A stretch of 37,633 nt of DNA, from NCBI GenBank assembly GCA_937928425.1, contig CALFVL010000162.1, forward strand, positions 1 through 37,633, read 5' to 3'. The translations under genes were made by a program, and so were the position numbers. Under the pieces are notes generated by a model. The model was given only the letters and a program-made list of their open reading frames with translations, had not been told where the DNA came from and ran no database searches. This DNA comes from an uncultured Verrucomicrobiales bacterium. Lineage in GTDB: Bacteria > Verrucomicrobiota > Verrucomicrobiia > Verrucomicrobiales > Akkermansiaceae. Shown here piece after piece: positions 8,367-16,783 of this stretch. Position 1 is the stretch's first letter, and each line of letters opens with the position of its first letter.

Positions 8367-9260
8367 CTAGTGATGAGGGACGTAGAGTTGAGAGCCGCTC
8401 CTGATCATCTGCTCTGGGCTTAATTCCACATCGTTCAGTTTGTTAATCTGTTCTACGGTCGTGCAGTGCAGCTTTGCAATTTCGGAAAGGCGACTATCCT
8501 TAGACACTGGGACCAGTCTTGGCTTGGCCGCACCTTCCCCGTAGTTGAGGCCTGAGTTGCTTCGTGAACTCGCTAAGGTGTTCGCGAGGTAAGGGTTTCG
8601 CCGTGTCTCTAGCCCTTGGTAAGTCTGGGCGGGAGGGGGGGTAGGAGAGGGCCTAGATTCCACTTTATTCACTGGTGGAGCTTTTACTGGTGGAGCTTGT
8701 CGGCGGGGAGGCGGAGTCGCTGCTCGCTGCTGTCCAGGAATGTTAAGAACCTTACCCACGGGGAGCCGGCGTGGATCTAGCCCCGGGTTCGCGGCCATCA
8801 GCTCATGCAGGCGGATTCCATGATTTTCAGAGATTCGCCCTAAGATATCTCCCGCTTTCACTCGGTAGCTAGCAGTTCCAGTCGCTGCGGACCGTGCTTG
8901 CGTTGTCGTAGAACTAGAGCTGTGATTCCCAGAGCCTCCAGGAATGTGAATCGATTTCCCTACAAGGAGGCGGCGGGGATTGACCCCCGGGTTTGCGCGT
9001 TGAAGCGAAGAGACTGAGACATTCAGGCGGCGTGCGATGGCCCAGAATGAGTCACCTGAGCGCACCACGTAGCTTCCCGTATTTCTGCCGCGCGGTGAGG
9101 GGGAGTGCTGATCGTGTGATCCACGCTTCTTCATCTCAGAGAGAGTTCGCTGAACTTCTGCCACCTGAGTCTCAAGCCGTGCCACGCGATCATTTACAGA
9201 GACTCCTAAGGCAGGGCTAATTGAAGTCAGAAGCAGAAAAGCAAGTCGGGGAACTTTCAT
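8367..9260 (-). CDS. Secreted LysM-repeat protein (peptidoglycan binding)
   Basis: LysM domains bind the glycan backbone of peptidoglycan. The signal peptide spans about residues 1-19, with cleavage probably near PALG. A short coiled coil follows (about 22-46), then LysM 1 (64-107, YVVRSGDSFWAIARRL...), LysM 2 (132-175, YRVKAGDILGRISENHG...), a Pro-rich linker (about 180-215) and a weaker LysM 3 (about 250-296). No catalytic domain is seen, so it probably serves as an envelope-anchored structural or adaptor protein. A 126-base AT-rich gap separates it from dus, so it may have its own promoter. Confidence 0.88.
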   Translation of the reverse strand: MKVPRLAFLLLTSISPALGVSVNDRVARLETQVAEVQRTLSEMKKRGSHDQHSPSPRGRNTGSYVVRSGDSFWAIARRLNVSVSSLQRANPGVNPRRLLVGKSIHIPGGSGNHSSSSTTTQARSAATGTASYRVKAGDILGRISENHGIRLHELMAANPGLDPRRLPVGKVLNIPGQQRAATPPPRRQAPPVKAPPVNKVESRPSPTPPPAQTYQGLETRRNPYLANTLASSRSNSGLNYGEGAAKPRLVPVSKDSRLSEIAKLHCTTVEQINKLNDVELSPEQMIRSGSQLYVPHH

Positions 9261-9273
9261 GATGGAGGGGAAA

Positions 9274-9374
9274 GTAATTCTAAAATGAATTTAGTTCAAT
9301 TACATTTATTTTAAAAATTACTTAATCAATATCTTGATAAGTTCTCGGTGAAATCGCTGATCCTAAATCGCTGA
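9274..9374 (-). promoter_or_regulatory. AT-rich upstream region of the LysM gene with a direct repeat
   Basis: Between dus and the LysM gene the DNA turns markedly AT-rich (about 9280-9340), unlike its surroundings, as expected for a promoter transcribed leftward. I find TTGATT on the minus strand, but no convincing -10 at standard spacing. At the dus end the decamer AAATCGCTGA occurs twice, at 9351-9360 and 9365-9374, a 14-base period. A small inverted repeat (ATCAA/TTGAT, 9325-9338) lies between. No regulator can be named. Confidence 0.3.
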
Positions 9375-9386
9375 CCTCCTTCTTTA

Positions 9387-10382
9387 CTAACCTGCAGGTT
9401 CTTCTAAGCGTAAAGCTTGGCTGCGCTGGGCGATTTCCTCCACGTCTGCGATCGAGGTCACCTGTGAGAGCTGTTGGCGTAGAGGTTTCGCGCCGGGAAA
9501 GCCCTTACAGTATGTCATGAGGCGTGAGCGCATCGCCATTAAGGTATGCTTCTCATCCCCGTAGCGGTCGGATTCCACCGCGAGACGACAGTGGCGTAGG
9601 ACTAGGCTCCATCTTTCCGCGATGGAAGGGCGGGGGGGGAGTTCTCCGCTTTTTAAAAAAGTTTTCGCCTCGGAAAAGATCCACGGGTTTTGCATCGCAG
9701 CACGTCCGATCATCACGCCAGAAACAGCGGTGGTTTCTTTCCGCTGTTTTAAAATTTCTGCTGAGTCGATGTCACCATTTCCGATCACGGGAATTTGGAC
9801 TGACTGTGCACTTTCATCGATCACTTCCCAATCTGCTTCTCCTCGGTACCCCTGCGAGCGAGTGCGCCCGTGAATGGCGATGGCTTGAATCCCGCAGTCT
9901 TCTAGAAGCTTGCAGACATGGGGAGCATTCACGCTTTGTTGATCCCAACCGATGCGGATTTTCCCCGTGACAGGAACTTGGTCTCCCACCGCTTTGACGA
10001 TTTTTGAAGCAGTCTCAGCGAGGAGCGGGCAGTCTCGCAGAAGTGAGGAACCTCCATTTTTAGAAACCACCTTATTCACGGGACAGCCGAAATTAAGGTC
10101 GATGAAATCGGGCTGTTTCCACTCGATGACCTTTTTCGCAGCTTCGCCCATTCGGTCCCCATCTGCGCCGAAGAGTTGCACTCCTACAGGCCGCTGCTCA
10201 TCAGTGAAAGTCGTGTACTTGCGAGTCCGGTGATCCGCCTGCATGATTCCCTCTGCGGAGACGAATTCAGTGACCATGACATCCGCTCCTAGCTCCTTGC
10301 AAAGGGTGCGGAAAGTCACGTCAGTCACGCCAGCCATCGGCGCGAGATAGATCGGGAAGCGGTCTTTAAACCAAGTTAACAT
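9387..10382 (-). CDS. dusB: tRNA-dihydrouridine synthase (DusB-like)
   Basis: Dus enzymes are FMN-dependent and reduce specific uridines in tRNA to dihydrouridine. Residues 11-24 (IYLAPMAGVTDVTF) are the FMN-barrel entry. The catalytic Cys100 is in DLNFGCPVNKVVSKNGG, and IAIHGRTRSQGY and IPVIGNGDI are the standard flavin and substrate elements. The length of 331 residues is typical. The sequence style is nearest to DusB, but the subclass cannot be fixed by eye. Its ATG at 10382 lies inside the end of the preceding gene, a 7-base overlap, so the two are co-transcribed and probably coupled. Confidence 0.93.
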   Translation of the reverse strand: MLTWFKDRFPIYLAPMAGVTDVTFRTLCKELGADVMVTEFVSAEGIMQADHRTRKYTTFTDEQRPVGVQLFGADGDRMGEAAKKVIEWKQPDFIDLNFGCPVNKVVSKNGGSSLLRDCPLLAETASKIVKAVGDQVPVTGKIRIGWDQQSVNAPHVCKLLEDCGIQAIAIHGRTRSQGYRGEADWEVIDESAQSVQIPVIGNGDIDSAEILKQRKETTAVSGVMIGRAAMQNPWIFSEAKTFLKSGELPPRPSIAERWSLVLRHCRLAVESDRYGDEKHTLMAMRSRLMTYCKGFPGAKPLRQQLSQVTSIADVEEIAQRSQALRLEEPAG

Positions 10383-10987
10383 GAGCCTTCTTCACCTTCT
10401 GTCAGTTTATTGCCCACCTCGTGGCCCACTCCATTGCTGGTCTTATGACTTGCCTCCCCCTCAGGTGTTTCTGCTTCGGCGAGGGGAGTGGGGTCTAGCA
10501 TTTCTCTTACTTCTGTCTGGACCTTGTCCACATCTGAGAGAGGGATTTGTGGATCTTTAATCACGTAAACATCGCCCGTCTTTCGCTGCTCGTAAACGCG
10601 GAGAATGCCACTAGGGACTTCCTGAGTATCAGTCTCACGGAGGATCTTTTTACGCTCTAACATGACGGCTAAGATATAGCGCACATTCTCGGTCTGAGCG
10701 TCATCATCTTCTACCATCTTTTGGAGAAGAGACTCGGGATCTTGGTCTACCACATCCTCGGCCTTTTCCTCGATGACTGCTGCCTCGTAGCGGGTGATCC
10801 ATGAGGAAAAAGGGAGCTCGCTTTCCTCGCGCGAATCCCAGGAATCGAGCGCGAAATCTTTACGCACGTAACCGGAGGATTCAGAATCTGGGAAGATCGC
10901 GGTGCGGATCTTCTGACCCGGCTCGAAGGTCTTTCCGGTCACCGAGCATTGGCGGGTGCGGGACTTGATGCTCCAGGGTTCTTTCAT
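10376..10987 (-). CDS. Conserved 203-residue protein of unknown function
   Basis: The frame stays open to 11104, but the extra 39 codons lie within the preceding permease gene and read like non-protein. The ATG at 10987 begins MKEPWSIKSRTRQCSVTGKTF, which matches how I remember conserved planctomycete/verrucomicrobial proteins of this type starting. Visible parts are a Trp/Arg/Cys N-terminal motif (one Cys at residue 14), a middle SWITRYEA section, a helical segment NVRYILAVMLERKKIL, and an acidic low-complexity tail ending in GEEGSC. There is no signal peptide or membrane helix, so it is probably cytoplasmic. It starts 11 bases after the permease stop and overlaps dus by 7 bases. I cannot assign a function. 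Confidence 0.72.
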   Translation of the reverse strand: MKEPWSIKSRTRQCSVTGKTFEPGQKIRTAIFPDSESSGYVRKDFALDSWDSREESELPFSSWITRYEAAVIEEKAEDVVDQDPESLLQKMVEDDDAQTENVRYILAVMLERKKILRETDTQEVPSGILRVYEQRKTGDVYVIKDPQIPLSDVDKVQTEVREMLDPTPLAEAETPEGEASHKTSNGVGHEVGNKLTEGEEGSC

Positions 10988-10998
10988 GCTGACTTGAT

Positions 10999-12408
10999 TT
11001 AGGAGGGAAAAAGTTTTCTTAAAGTTTGGTAAATCGGCTGTCCGACTAAGCGGCGCTGAATGAGCACGAAGGCGAGGACGGTGGCAAGCACGTTCGTCCC
11101 CCAAGCGGCCCAGACAGGTGGGAGGTAGCCGGACTCACCGAGCGCTAAGAAGACGGTGGAGGAAAAGAGTAAACCGATGCAGAGGAAGATGGCCAAAGCG
11201 ATCCCGCCAGCTGCTCCCCGCCTACTAAAGACGATACCAAGCGGAGCGGCGAGTAGGACAATCGCGAGGCAAATTCCGGGCTGCGCCCAGCGGTAGTGCC
11301 ACTGGGTAAGAAAGCGGCGTTTATTACCCCACTCAGAGCTCCGGTTTTGCACGAGCCAGCTGTAAAGGCCGGGGATGCCTAGCTGCTCGGCTCGCAAGCC
11401 TGGCTTGATGAGTTGCCAGGGAGTCTCTGGCCATGCTTCTACCACGAGAGGGTCTGGGAGATTCTCCTCAAAGCGGGGCAGGGCTTGCCCACCAAAAATC
11501 TGGGTCAAGTCCCAGCGCTCTACTCCACGGAACGTCCAGTCATGAGTTTCCTGATTCCACTCTGCACTCTTAGCCTCCATCCGCCACTGTGGTTTCCCAT
11601 CCTGATCGAATGATCGAATGATGACATTTTCTAAGGGCTCTCCGAGGTGGAATTTAAAGGGGAAACTCCCCACCAGCCAGAGTCGATTTTCCTCATTCTC
11701 AGAGTAGACCACATTACGAGCCTTACTTAAGGAGCCATCCTTAGCCTGCTCGAGGAGGGCGTCTTGGTAGCCAGTGGCGGCTGGGGCCCAACGGTAATTA
11801 AAACCCAGACAGATGAGGCCGATCATGGCTCCCATCACGATTAAGGGAAAGATAAGCCGCGCCACCCCGCGCCCAGTCTGGATCATAGAGACGATTTCCT
11901 GACCTCGTGAGAGTTTCCCGAGTGAATAGAGCATGCCAAGGAGGAGGCCATAAGGAGCGTAATCTACGAAAAAGCGAGGAAAGGCCGCTAAGTAGTACTT
12001 TCCCATGAAACCCCAAACGTCACCACTTTCTTGAAAGTCCTCGAAGTGATTCGTCAGATCAGAGATGAACCAGATGGCGAGTAGCGAGATGAAGCAGAGC
12101 GCGAAGCCTCCGAGAAATTGCCTGATTAAATAGCGATCCAGTGAACGGACGATTCCATAGTAAAATGCCGTAAAGGCGGGAATGAGGCAGAGGGCGGCCA
12201 GCACGCTGGGACGCAGAAGGTGGACGGTAGTCGCAGAGTCTGGGAAGCCAGTGAGATGCTCCTTAACTTCCAGTGTTTCCTTCTGAGCTAGAAAGATAGC
12301 CCCGCACAGGCCGAGGACCGTCAGGAGAAGGGCCGGAAAGAATCTCTGGATGGTGGGTGAAGATGCCAAGGCCACGAGCTTAGCGAGATCAGACTGAGAA
12401 GCAAACAC
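10999..12408 (-). CDS. LptF/LptG-family lipopolysaccharide export permease with N-terminal extension
   Basis: LptF and LptG are the membrane subunits of the ABC transporter that lifts lipopolysaccharide from the inner membrane (LptB2FG). The canonical first helix begins at LDRYLIRQFLGGF (from residue 90). The section DYAPYGLLLGMLYSLGKLSRGQEIVSM matches the cytoplasmic coupling region, a periplasmic strand-rich domain follows (about 210-320), and three C-terminal helices end in an LIQRRLVG tail. The first 89 residues are unusual: they hold two extra predicted helices (about 22-41 and 66-86) that the E. coli proteins lack. The start is GTG at 12408, because an in-frame stop lies just upstream. 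The only AGGAGG-like site is about 19 bases away. Which of F or G it is cannot be told, and no partner is in the window. Confidence 0.85.
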   Translation of the reverse strand: MFASQSDLAKLVALASSPTIQRFFPALLLTVLGLCGAIFLAQKETLEVKEHLTGFPDSATTVHLLRPSVLAALCLIPAFTAFYYGIVRSLDRYLIRQFLGGFALCFISLLAIWFISDLTNHFEDFQESGDVWGFMGKYYLAAFPRFFVDYAPYGLLLGMLYSLGKLSRGQEIVSMIQTGRGVARLIFPLIVMGAMIGLICLGFNYRWAPAATGYQDALLEQAKDGSLSKARNVVYSENEENRLWLVGSFPFKFHLGEPLENVIIRSFDQDGKPQWRMEAKSAEWNQETHDWTFRGVERWDLTQIFGGQALPRFEENLPDPLVVEAWPETPWQLIKPGLRAEQLGIPGLYSWLVQNRSSEWGNKRRFLTQWHYRWAQPGICLAIVLLAAPLGIVFSRRGAAGGIALAIFLCIGLLFSSTVFLALGESGYLPPVWAAWGTNVLATVLAFVLIQRRLVGQPIYQTLRKLFPS

Positions 12409-12469
12409 GGCGATTTAAAATATGCTCCCTCCTGAAAGTTGTTTTTAAGCTAGGGCGTAACTATTTCTG

Positions 12470-14356
12470 ATGGTTCTCCCCTCCAGACTGATTCTTCTCT
12501 CGGCTTCGAGCGTTCTGATCATGGTTTTCTTAGCCACTTGGCGCCTTGATCTTTCCGCGCAGACTGAAGGCCAGTCTGCGGTAAAACCTACGCTCAGTTC
12601 GCGGCGCGTGCTCAGCGAACGAGCGGAGAGTCTGGCAAGTGGGGTCTCTTCATTCGCTTCCTCTCAGTCACATTCCGCTCGGGATGGGGGAGCGCACCCA
12701 CGAGTGAGCCCTTTTGATAAAATAGCCCCTTCTCCTTCGGCGCAGGCTGCCGCCTTAGATGCGGGAAAAGATGAGAATGATCTCTCCGTAATCGCCGAGG
12801 CCAAGAAGGCGGATTTGGAAAATCAGACGGAGGGGATCCGGATGCGCCTCCTCATCGAGGCTGCCGAGCGTTCCCTCACTTCACCCACACCGTGGGCTGA
12901 TCTTTCGCTCGTCGCTTTATCATTCCAGAGAGTTGGGAATGAAGAAGCTGCTCGTTACTGGTTTAAACGGGCGAGTCGCCTCGCGTTAGATCCAGATGAT
13001 GCTGGCGCTGCCTCCCGGGCTCTTCGTGAGGTCGTTAAAAATGCCGTCTCGGCGGGGTTTTATGAGCTGGCCACTGAGCTTATCACCCGGATTCCTGAGG
13101 AGGGAGAAAAGCTACGTGCTCGCGCTGAATTAGTCAGGGCATACGCTCGTAAGAAGGATTTTCAAGCAGCACACCAACTGGCCGAGACACTAGGAGACCT
13201 TAAGGCACGTGGACAGGCGCTCCGGAGTATCGTGGAATCTGAAACTCGCTTTTTAGGCCTCAGCTCTGCCTTAGAAACCTTGCAGACCATTCATGATCCC
13301 GCCGAGCGTGACCGGGCCCTCAGCTCCGTGATTACGATCCGTGCCAGTATGGGGGACTATGATGGCAGTGCCAATTTACTTGAGCAGATCTCTAATCCAC
13401 GCACGAGAGACGCCACACTGACTCAGGTCACCCACATTCAGGACCGTGGGAGTGCCTTCTCGCAGGAGGCTCTTGCTGGTCTGCTTTACGATCCCACTTT
13501 TAGAGACCCCTACCTACGTGAACTTATTTCTCAAGAAAGCACCCGTGCTGGATTCACCTCAGAGGGCTCATCACCGCCTCTCATCGAGACCACCGCAGAG
13601 CGGGCTAAGGCTTACGAATCTCTCGTGAGTTTACAGCTCCGTCATGGCGATTTAGTGGGGGCTCTGGGGCATGCTCGGTCGATCTCGCAGCAGGCCGCTC
13701 GCAACCGTTCTTTACAAGCCGTTGCCGTAGCCGAGGTGAAAGATCATGGGGTGAAGGCCGCACGACACACCGCGAATTTAATTAGAGACCTTAAGCTCCG
13801 TGAGAGCACTTACGCTAAAATTGCCCAACGCGCTGCCGTGTATGGCGAGAACAAAGGCGCCGTAGACACTATCCAATACATCAGAACTCCGGCGCAGCGG
13901 GCCCTCGCCTACGCAAATGTGGGCCTGACCCAAGCACGCTATGGGCGAGATCGTTCGGCTCGCGTCCTAGTCCAAGATGCCACACGGGAGTTGGCCAAGG
14001 TATCTAGCCCCCGTGCTAAAGCCCGTGCTCAGGGCTTAGTGGCACAGATCTTTGCCGAGACGGGAGATGCCAGCTCTGCTCTGAGAGCCGCGGCTGAGAT
14101 AGGCAGTGCGAACCTACGAGACTCGACTTACCAGCAGGTGGCATTGAGTTTTGCGAAAATCGTCCAGCCTGCCATCGCGGCGCAAAGTGCTCGCCTTATC
14201 GAGCGGGAGGCCACTCGTGAACGTGCGCTCAGCTCCGTAGCCACCACCTTAGCTAAGAAGGTATCCTACACCGATGCGCTAAAGTTTGCGGCGCGTTTGG
14301 ATGGCCGCCGCCAGCAGGTGCGCTTCCTGCTTGGAGTTGCCGAGCGGAAGTCCTAG
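12470..14356 (+). CDS. Exported alpha-solenoid repeat protein
   Basis: The N-terminus is hydrophobic (about residues 4-25, LILLSASSVLIMVFLATW) and acts as a signal peptide or anchor, followed by a Ser/Ala-rich linker to about residue 110. The rest is almost all degenerate helical repeats. The recurring pattern is roughly 'R..AL..V...Y...G....A..L...I.....R'; examples are RARAELVRAYARKKDFQAAH, ERDRALSSVITIRASMGDYD and QRALAYANVGLTQARYGRDR. This is a TPR- or HEAT-like solenoid, a scaffold for protein contacts, with no enzyme motif. It diverges from the LptF/G gene with only 61 bases between starts. Its stop lies 10 bases before the start chosen for the next gene. The binding partner is unknown. 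Confidence 0.8.
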   Translation: MVLPSRLILLSASSVLIMVFLATWRLDLSAQTEGQSAVKPTLSSRRVLSERAESLASGVSSFASSQSHSARDGGAHPRVSPFDKIAPSPSAQAAALDAGKDENDLSVIAEAKKADLENQTEGIRMRLLIEAAERSLTSPTPWADLSLVALSFQRVGNEEAARYWFKRASRLALDPDDAGAASRALREVVKNAVSAGFYELATELITRIPEEGEKLRARAELVRAYARKKDFQAAHQLAETLGDLKARGQALRSIVESETRFLGLSSALETLQTIHDPAERDRALSSVITIRASMGDYDGSANLLEQISNPRTRDATLTQVTHIQDRGSAFSQEALAGLLYDPTFRDPYLRELISQESTRAGFTSEGSSPPLIETTAERAKAYESLVSLQLRHGDLVGALGHARSISQQAARNRSLQAVAVAEVKDHGVKAARHTANLIRDLKLRESTYAKIAQRAAVYGENKGAVDTIQYIRTPAQRALAYANVGLTQARYGRDRSARVLVQDATRELAKVSSPRAKARAQGLVAQIFAETGDASSALRAAAEIGSANLRDSTYQQVALSFAKIVQPAIAAQSARLIEREATRERALSSVATTLAKKVSYTDALKFAARLDGRRQQVRFLLGVAERKS

Positions 14357-14366
14357 AGTCACCGGA

Positions 14367-15695
14367 GTGAAACTGAAAGCCCATTGGCAAATCCTCATCT
14401 CGCTGGCCCTCGCCACCCTCATGGGCCTGCTCTTTCGTAATCTCGGGAAAGAGTCTGGAGCCGCTGCAGACTTTATTAATGTGGTGATCTCGGTCTGCCA
14501 GCTCATCGGGAATCTCTTCCTGAATCTGCTTAAGATGATCATCGTCCCCCTAGTCGTTTCCTCGGTGATTGCGGGGATCACGAGCCTTCATGGCGTAAAG
14601 GGCTTTGGCCGTCTCTTGACGAAGACCGCAGGCTTCTACGCCCTCACGAGTCTCCTTGCCATTTCCTTAGGTTTAATTTTGGTCAATGTCATCCAGCCAG
14701 GGCTTGTCGATGGTCAAGCGAATGAAGAAATCCGTGCGGCTTTCGATCAGCATGAAGCCAGTGAAGCGGAGAAAATGAAGGTAGCCGGAGCGAAAATGAG
14801 CGGAGAAGAACAAGCGGGTTTCTTTGACCAACTCTCCGGTTTTTTCCTCCGCATGGTCCCCACGAATGTCGTCTCTGCTGCTGCTCAAAATGGTCAGATG
14901 CTAGGGCTCATCTTTTTTAGCCTCCTCTTCGCGATCACCATGACACAGCTTCCACTGTCTAAGATTTCCCCCTTACGGGATCTTTTTGTCTCCCTTAATG
15001 AGGTCATGATAAAGCTCACGCAAGTCATCATGGCCCTCGCTCCCATCGGAGTGTATGCCCTCATCGTCCCTGTCGTTTATGAAACCGGTGGGGGACTCTT
15101 TGTCAGTTTAGGAAAGTATTTCTTCACCGTCCTACTCGCCCTAGGACTGCACCTCTTTGTCGTCATGCCGCTCGTGATTCGTCTTCTCGCGGGGGTGAAT
15201 CCACTGGATCACTTCCGTGCCATGCGGACTGCTCTTCTCACCGCCTTTTCCACGGCCTCCTCATCCGCCACCCTGCCGATCACGATGCGCTGCATTCAGG
15301 AGAATGCCGGAGTGTCTAAGGGCACATCCAGTTTCACCCTGCCACTCGGAGCGACGGTGAACATGGATGGCACCGCCCTTTATGAATGCGTGGCCGTCAT
15401 CTTCGTGGCTCAAGTGATGGGAGTGGACCTCTCGATGGGTCTCCAGTTCATGATCGTCATCAGCGCCCTCCTGACCAGTGTGGGCGTTGCCGGGATACCC
15501 TCGGCCTCTCTGGTAGCCATCATGATCATCCTCACCAGCTCGAATATCCCCGGAGCAGAAACCGCCGTAGTCGCCCTCCTAGCAGTGGACCGTCTTCTGG
15601 ACATGAGCCGGACTGCTGTGAATGTCTTTGGTGATAGCTGCTGCGCGCTCGTCATCGCGAAGAGTGAAGGCGAGGAAGTTCTCCAAAAATCATGA
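14367..15695 (+). CDS. Sodium:dicarboxylate/amino-acid symporter (SLC1/GltT type)
   Basis: This protein carries acidic amino acids or dicarboxylates with sodium or protons. Family hallmarks are clear: the serine-rich hairpin (FSTASSSATLPITMRCIQ), the NMDGT motif of helix 7, hairpin 2 (GVAGIPSASLVA) and helix 8 (DRLLDMSRTAVNVFGDSCCA). The arginine in DMSRT corresponds to the residue that pairs with the substrate side-chain carboxylate in Glt(Ph), which favours an acidic substrate. The frame is open from 14286, but those codons overlap the solenoid gene. The GTG at 14367 gives 442 residues and starts just before helix 1, so I prefer it. An acidic insertion (about 110-135) lies in the helix 3-4 region. 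Confidence 0.92.
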   Translation: MKLKAHWQILISLALATLMGLLFRNLGKESGAAADFINVVISVCQLIGNLFLNLLKMIIVPLVVSSVIAGITSLHGVKGFGRLLTKTAGFYALTSLLAISLGLILVNVIQPGLVDGQANEEIRAAFDQHEASEAEKMKVAGAKMSGEEQAGFFDQLSGFFLRMVPTNVVSAAAQNGQMLGLIFFSLLFAITMTQLPLSKISPLRDLFVSLNEVMIKLTQVIMALAPIGVYALIVPVVYETGGGLFVSLGKYFFTVLLALGLHLFVVMPLVIRLLAGVNPLDHFRAMRTALLTAFSTASSSATLPITMRCIQENAGVSKGTSSFTLPLGATVNMDGTALYECVAVIFVAQVMGVDLSMGLQFMIVISALLTSVGVAGIPSASLVAIMIILTSSNIPGAETAVVALLAVDRLLDMSRTAVNVFGDSCCALVIAKSEGEEVLQKS

Positions 15696-15768
15696 TTTCC
15701 ACAGCTCCGGGTAAAATGAATGACTCTTCGTATTTGCGGGACTGGGAGATGTAAGGCATCCTCGCGAG

Positions 15769-16737
15769 GTGCCTGAAATCATAGATATAGCCCGAGTCAT
15801 CTGCGGTTTAGTTTTACTCTATTATGGGGCTGAGTGGTTAGTACGGGCGGCTTCTGAGATTGCCATTCGCTTTGGGATTAGTCCTCTCGTCGTAGGCCTT
15901 ACCATCGTCGCCTTCGGGACCAGTGCTCCGGAATTAGTGGTCAGTGTTAAAGCGAACTTCCAAGGGAATGGCGGGATGGCGATCGGGAATGTCGTGGGCT
16001 CTAATATCTGTAACATTGCCCTCGTCCTAGGGATGGGTGCTCTCATCTATCCCATCGCGATTCAGAAGCAGGTGATTCGGCGTGAGATGCCCATTCTCCT
16101 CACCGCCTCAGTGCTTTTCCTCTTCATGATGCGTGATGGACTCTTAGGCCAGCTAGAAGCGGCCGTCCTATTCCTGGGGATTATTCTCTACGTGGTCACC
16201 AGCCTCGTGGCGGCTAAGAAAGAAGATCCTGATAGCTCTGAGGAAATTCCTCCTGAAGTCGTGGAAGCTGCTCGTGACGCAGGAAAGGGGCGTCTATTTT
16301 TTAATCTCTTCCTCGTCCTGCTTGGTGCGCTCACCTTAGTCATCGGGGCAGATCAGATGGTGGTGGGGGGAGAAAACATTGCTCATTTTTACCACGTGCC
16401 GGAAGCCATCATCGGCCTCACCCTCTTCGCCTTCGGGACCTCGCTCCCAGAGCTCGCCACCTCAGTGGTCGCTGCTCTTAAAAAACAGGGAGACCTCATC
16501 GTAGGGAATGCCATCGGGTCTTGTATCTTTAACCTCCTCGCGGTCCTAGGTCTTGCTGGAGTGATTTCACCCCTCGAGGGCGTGGGTGTCTTCGGGCTTC
16601 ATTATGGAGTCATGTTAGCAGTCACCTGCGTGTTAATGCCGATGATGTGGCAGCGGATGAAGTTGGACCGTTGGGAAGGGGGGCTGCTCGTGATCGGCTA
16701 CTTTGCCTTCACCGCTTACCTCGTCTTTGCCCGCTAA
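15769..16737 (+). CDS. CaCA-family cation/calcium:proton or sodium antiporter (YrbG-like)
   Basis: This family exchanges calcium or another cation across the inner membrane. Two homologous alpha-repeats in opposite halves are easy to see. The first contains VGLTIVAFGTSAPELVVSV and GNVVGSNICNIALVLG; the second contains IGLTLFAFGTSLPELATSVV and GNAIGSCIFNLLAVLG. The GTS-PE glutamates coordinate the ion in known structures. About ten membrane helices and 322 residues match YrbG (325 residues in E. coli). An acidic cytoplasmic loop lies at about 145-165. The start is GTG at 15769. The 73 bases before it contain no recognisable terminator, so co-transcription with the symporter is possible. Confidence 0.9.
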   Translation: MPEIIDIARVICGLVLLYYGAEWLVRAASEIAIRFGISPLVVGLTIVAFGTSAPELVVSVKANFQGNGGMAIGNVVGSNICNIALVLGMGALIYPIAIQKQVIRREMPILLTASVLFLFMMRDGLLGQLEAAVLFLGIILYVVTSLVAAKKEDPDSSEEIPPEVVEAARDAGKGRLFFNLFLVLLGALTLVIGADQMVVGGENIAHFYHVPEAIIGLTLFAFGTSLPELATSVVAALKKQGDLIVGNAIGSCIFNLLAVLGLAGVISPLEGVGVFGLHYGVMLAVTCVLMPMMWQRMKLDRWEGGLLVIGYFAFTAYLVFAR

Positions 16738-16783
16738 GGAGAGAGACTTGCGAAGTCCTTAGAGATAGTGTGGAGTAAATCCT

